Below are positions 63,206-64,000 of a stretch of DNA of 64,000 bases, one piece after another. The DNA comes from Breoghania sp. L-A4. GTDB taxonomy: Bacteria; Pseudomonadota; Alphaproteobacteria; Rhizobiales; Stappiaceae. The DNA lies in NCBI RefSeq assembly GCF_003432385.1, contig NZ_CP031841.1, positions 4,768,501-4,832,500 on the forward strand. Direction: 5' to 3'. Made by a program: the position numbers and the translations under genes. The stretch's first letter is position 1. Every line of letters begins with the position of its first letter. The notes beneath the pieces are model-generated. The model saw only the letters and a program-made list of their open reading frames with translations. It was not told where the DNA came from and ran no database searches.

Positions 63206-63850
63206 TCAGCCATGATCTGGATCCGATCCCGTGACGCCTGCTCCCGACGACCCGGCAACCCCGTATTCCGCCGAGGCGTCAACCAGCCACAGCCACAGAT
63301 ACTCCGAGAACGATCGCCGCGGCAGCAGATCATAGGAGGGCGCATCATCGCGCTGATGCAGGATCACGCCACAGCGCGCGATCAATGTCTGCGCACAATC
63401 GCCAGCCTTGAAGCTGCGTGGATGCAGATCGAGGCTGCAACCCTTGGCCAGAATTTCGCGTGCCTCCGCGCCCGACATGCGGATCAGCGCCCGATTACCC
63501 GACACGTCGACGACGGCGCAATGCACCCCGGAAAGCGCTTCGCGCAGCGTTGCGATCAACGCGTGCTCGGCGCCCGGTGGTGTCAAGATCAACCATTCGT
63601 CCGGCCCGAGCCAATAGACGGTGACGCCAGCGGCTTCCGCCACTGTGTTGGCTTCAAGCGGCAGGCCGCTGCCCAAGGCGGTCATCGCCGCCTTGAAGAA
63701 GGCCGGATCTGCCGGGTTTCCGCGCAGATTGATCTGCCCCGGAACCGGCATTTCGCGCAGGCTCAGGGAATCCGACGCGGCATTGGCCATTGCGCCGGGA
63801 AACAGGCGCGAAAGGGCGCCGGCGCGCCACAGCGTGTCTCGCTCAGCCAT
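63206..63850 (-). CDS. soxG: Sarcosine oxidase gamma subunit
   Basis: A 214-residue subunit of heterotetrameric sarcosine oxidase, homologous to the folate-binding GcvT-like fold. INLRGNPADPAFFKAAMTALGSGLPLEANTVAE, VYWLGPDEWLILTPPG, VVDVSGNRALIRMSGAEAREILAKGCSLDLHP and SYDLLPRRSFSEYLWLWLVDAS are characteristic. The enzyme oxidises sarcosine to glycine, transferring the methyl group to tetrahydrofolate. The start overlaps the soxA 3' end by 8 bases, so it is coupled to the alpha subunit. Confidence 0.93.
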   Translation of the reverse strand: MAERDTLWRAGALSRLFPGAMANAASDSLSLREMPVPGQINLRGNPADPAFFKAAMTALGSGLPLEANTVAEAAGVTVYWLGPDEWLILTPPGAEHALIATLREALSGVHCAVVDVSGNRALIRMSGAEAREILAKGCSLDLHPRSFKAGDCAQTLIARCGVILHQRDDAPSYDLLPRRSFSEYLWLWLVDASAEYGVAGSSGAGVTGSDPDHG

Positions 63851-64000
63851 TCAACCGCACTCCTTCGGGATCGTAGAACACGGGTTTGACCACCTTGCAC
63901 GGCTCCGAGCGCCCCGGCAGCGGCGCGTGCACCGTGGTATCGAGGCGATTGGGACCATCGGCGATCAACGCCAGCGCGATCGAGCGGCCCAATGTGTCGC
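63843..64000 (-). CDS. soxA: Sarcosine oxidase alpha subunit, C-terminus (runs off the window)
   Basis: Only the last 52 residues are present. They read GRSIALALIADG, then LDTTVHAPLPG and KVVKPVFYDPEGVRLNG before the stop, which is the typical C-terminal end of the GcvT-like domain of the alpha subunit (FYDPEGxRxNG). The rest of the gene, and probably soxD and soxB, lie beyond the window edge. The stop overlaps the soxG start codon. Confidence 0.9.
   Translation of the reverse strand, partial: DTLGRSIALALIADGPNRLDTTVHAPLPGRSEPCKVVKPVFYDPEGVRLNG

Overview
The window is a GC-rich, almost fully coding stretch of an alphaproteobacterial chromosome. Gene types (Nas/Nir assimilation, several TRAP and ABC importers, a tripartite tricarboxylate transporter, BKACE, Gbc/Sox-type betaine genes) and a CATCCTTCGAGACGG/CCTCAGGATGAGG palindromic repeat at 6.5 kb suggest Hyphomicrobiales, possibly marine; this placement is inference. 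No rRNA, tRNA, CRISPR array, integrase or transposase was recognised.

Layout. 0-10.7 kb (+): nitrate assimilation: end of a nitrate-binding protein, permease, a double-domain ATPase, nirB, nirD, nasA and cysG (siroheme synthase). 10.9-14.8 kb: a small membrane protein, a RidA-like protein, an orphan binding protein without signal peptide, and a TctE/TctD-like two-component system. 15-19.2 kb (+): TctC, a fused TctA-TctB permease and a PrpF/GalD-family isomerase, divergent from the two-component system.

19.3-29.05 kb (-): one long probable operon controlled by a divergent IclR regulator: two cyclase-family metal hydrolases, a cupin, an SDR, a 3-hydroxyacyl-CoA-dehydrogenase-like enzyme, a branched-chain-type ABC importer, a truncated aldehyde dehydrogenase and a BKACE. 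Its substrate cannot be named from the sequence and it is the best candidate for an undescribed catabolic pathway.

30-43.4 kb: a LysR regulator, a bicupin, a D-2-hydroxyacid dehydrogenase and an M24 protein with altered active-site residues, a TRAP transporter, a hydratase-like protein, then N-carbamoyl-D-amino-acid hydrolase, diaminopropionate ammonia-lyase-like and amidase genes with a FadR-type regulator, opposite a ureidoglycolate lyase. 43.5-50.8 kb: a complete Dpp/Opp-type ABC importer, a cysteine-free racemase homologue and folD. Together these suggest use of ureido, carbamoyl or amide nitrogen compounds.

51-64 kb: an XRE-cupin regulator, a GntR regulator with trmO, then a tightly coupled + strand operon (TRAP importer, MetE-like protein, alpha/beta hydrolase, LigA, LigB, YciI-like), and on the minus strand a Rieske oxygenase with its reductase plus sarcosine oxidase SoxG and the end of SoxA, consistent with betaine or related N-methyl compound demethylation.

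A recurring theme is transport: seven importer sets lie in 64 kb, and four of the substrate-binding-protein genes are followed immediately by a stable hairpin that could set the high binding-protein to permease ratio.
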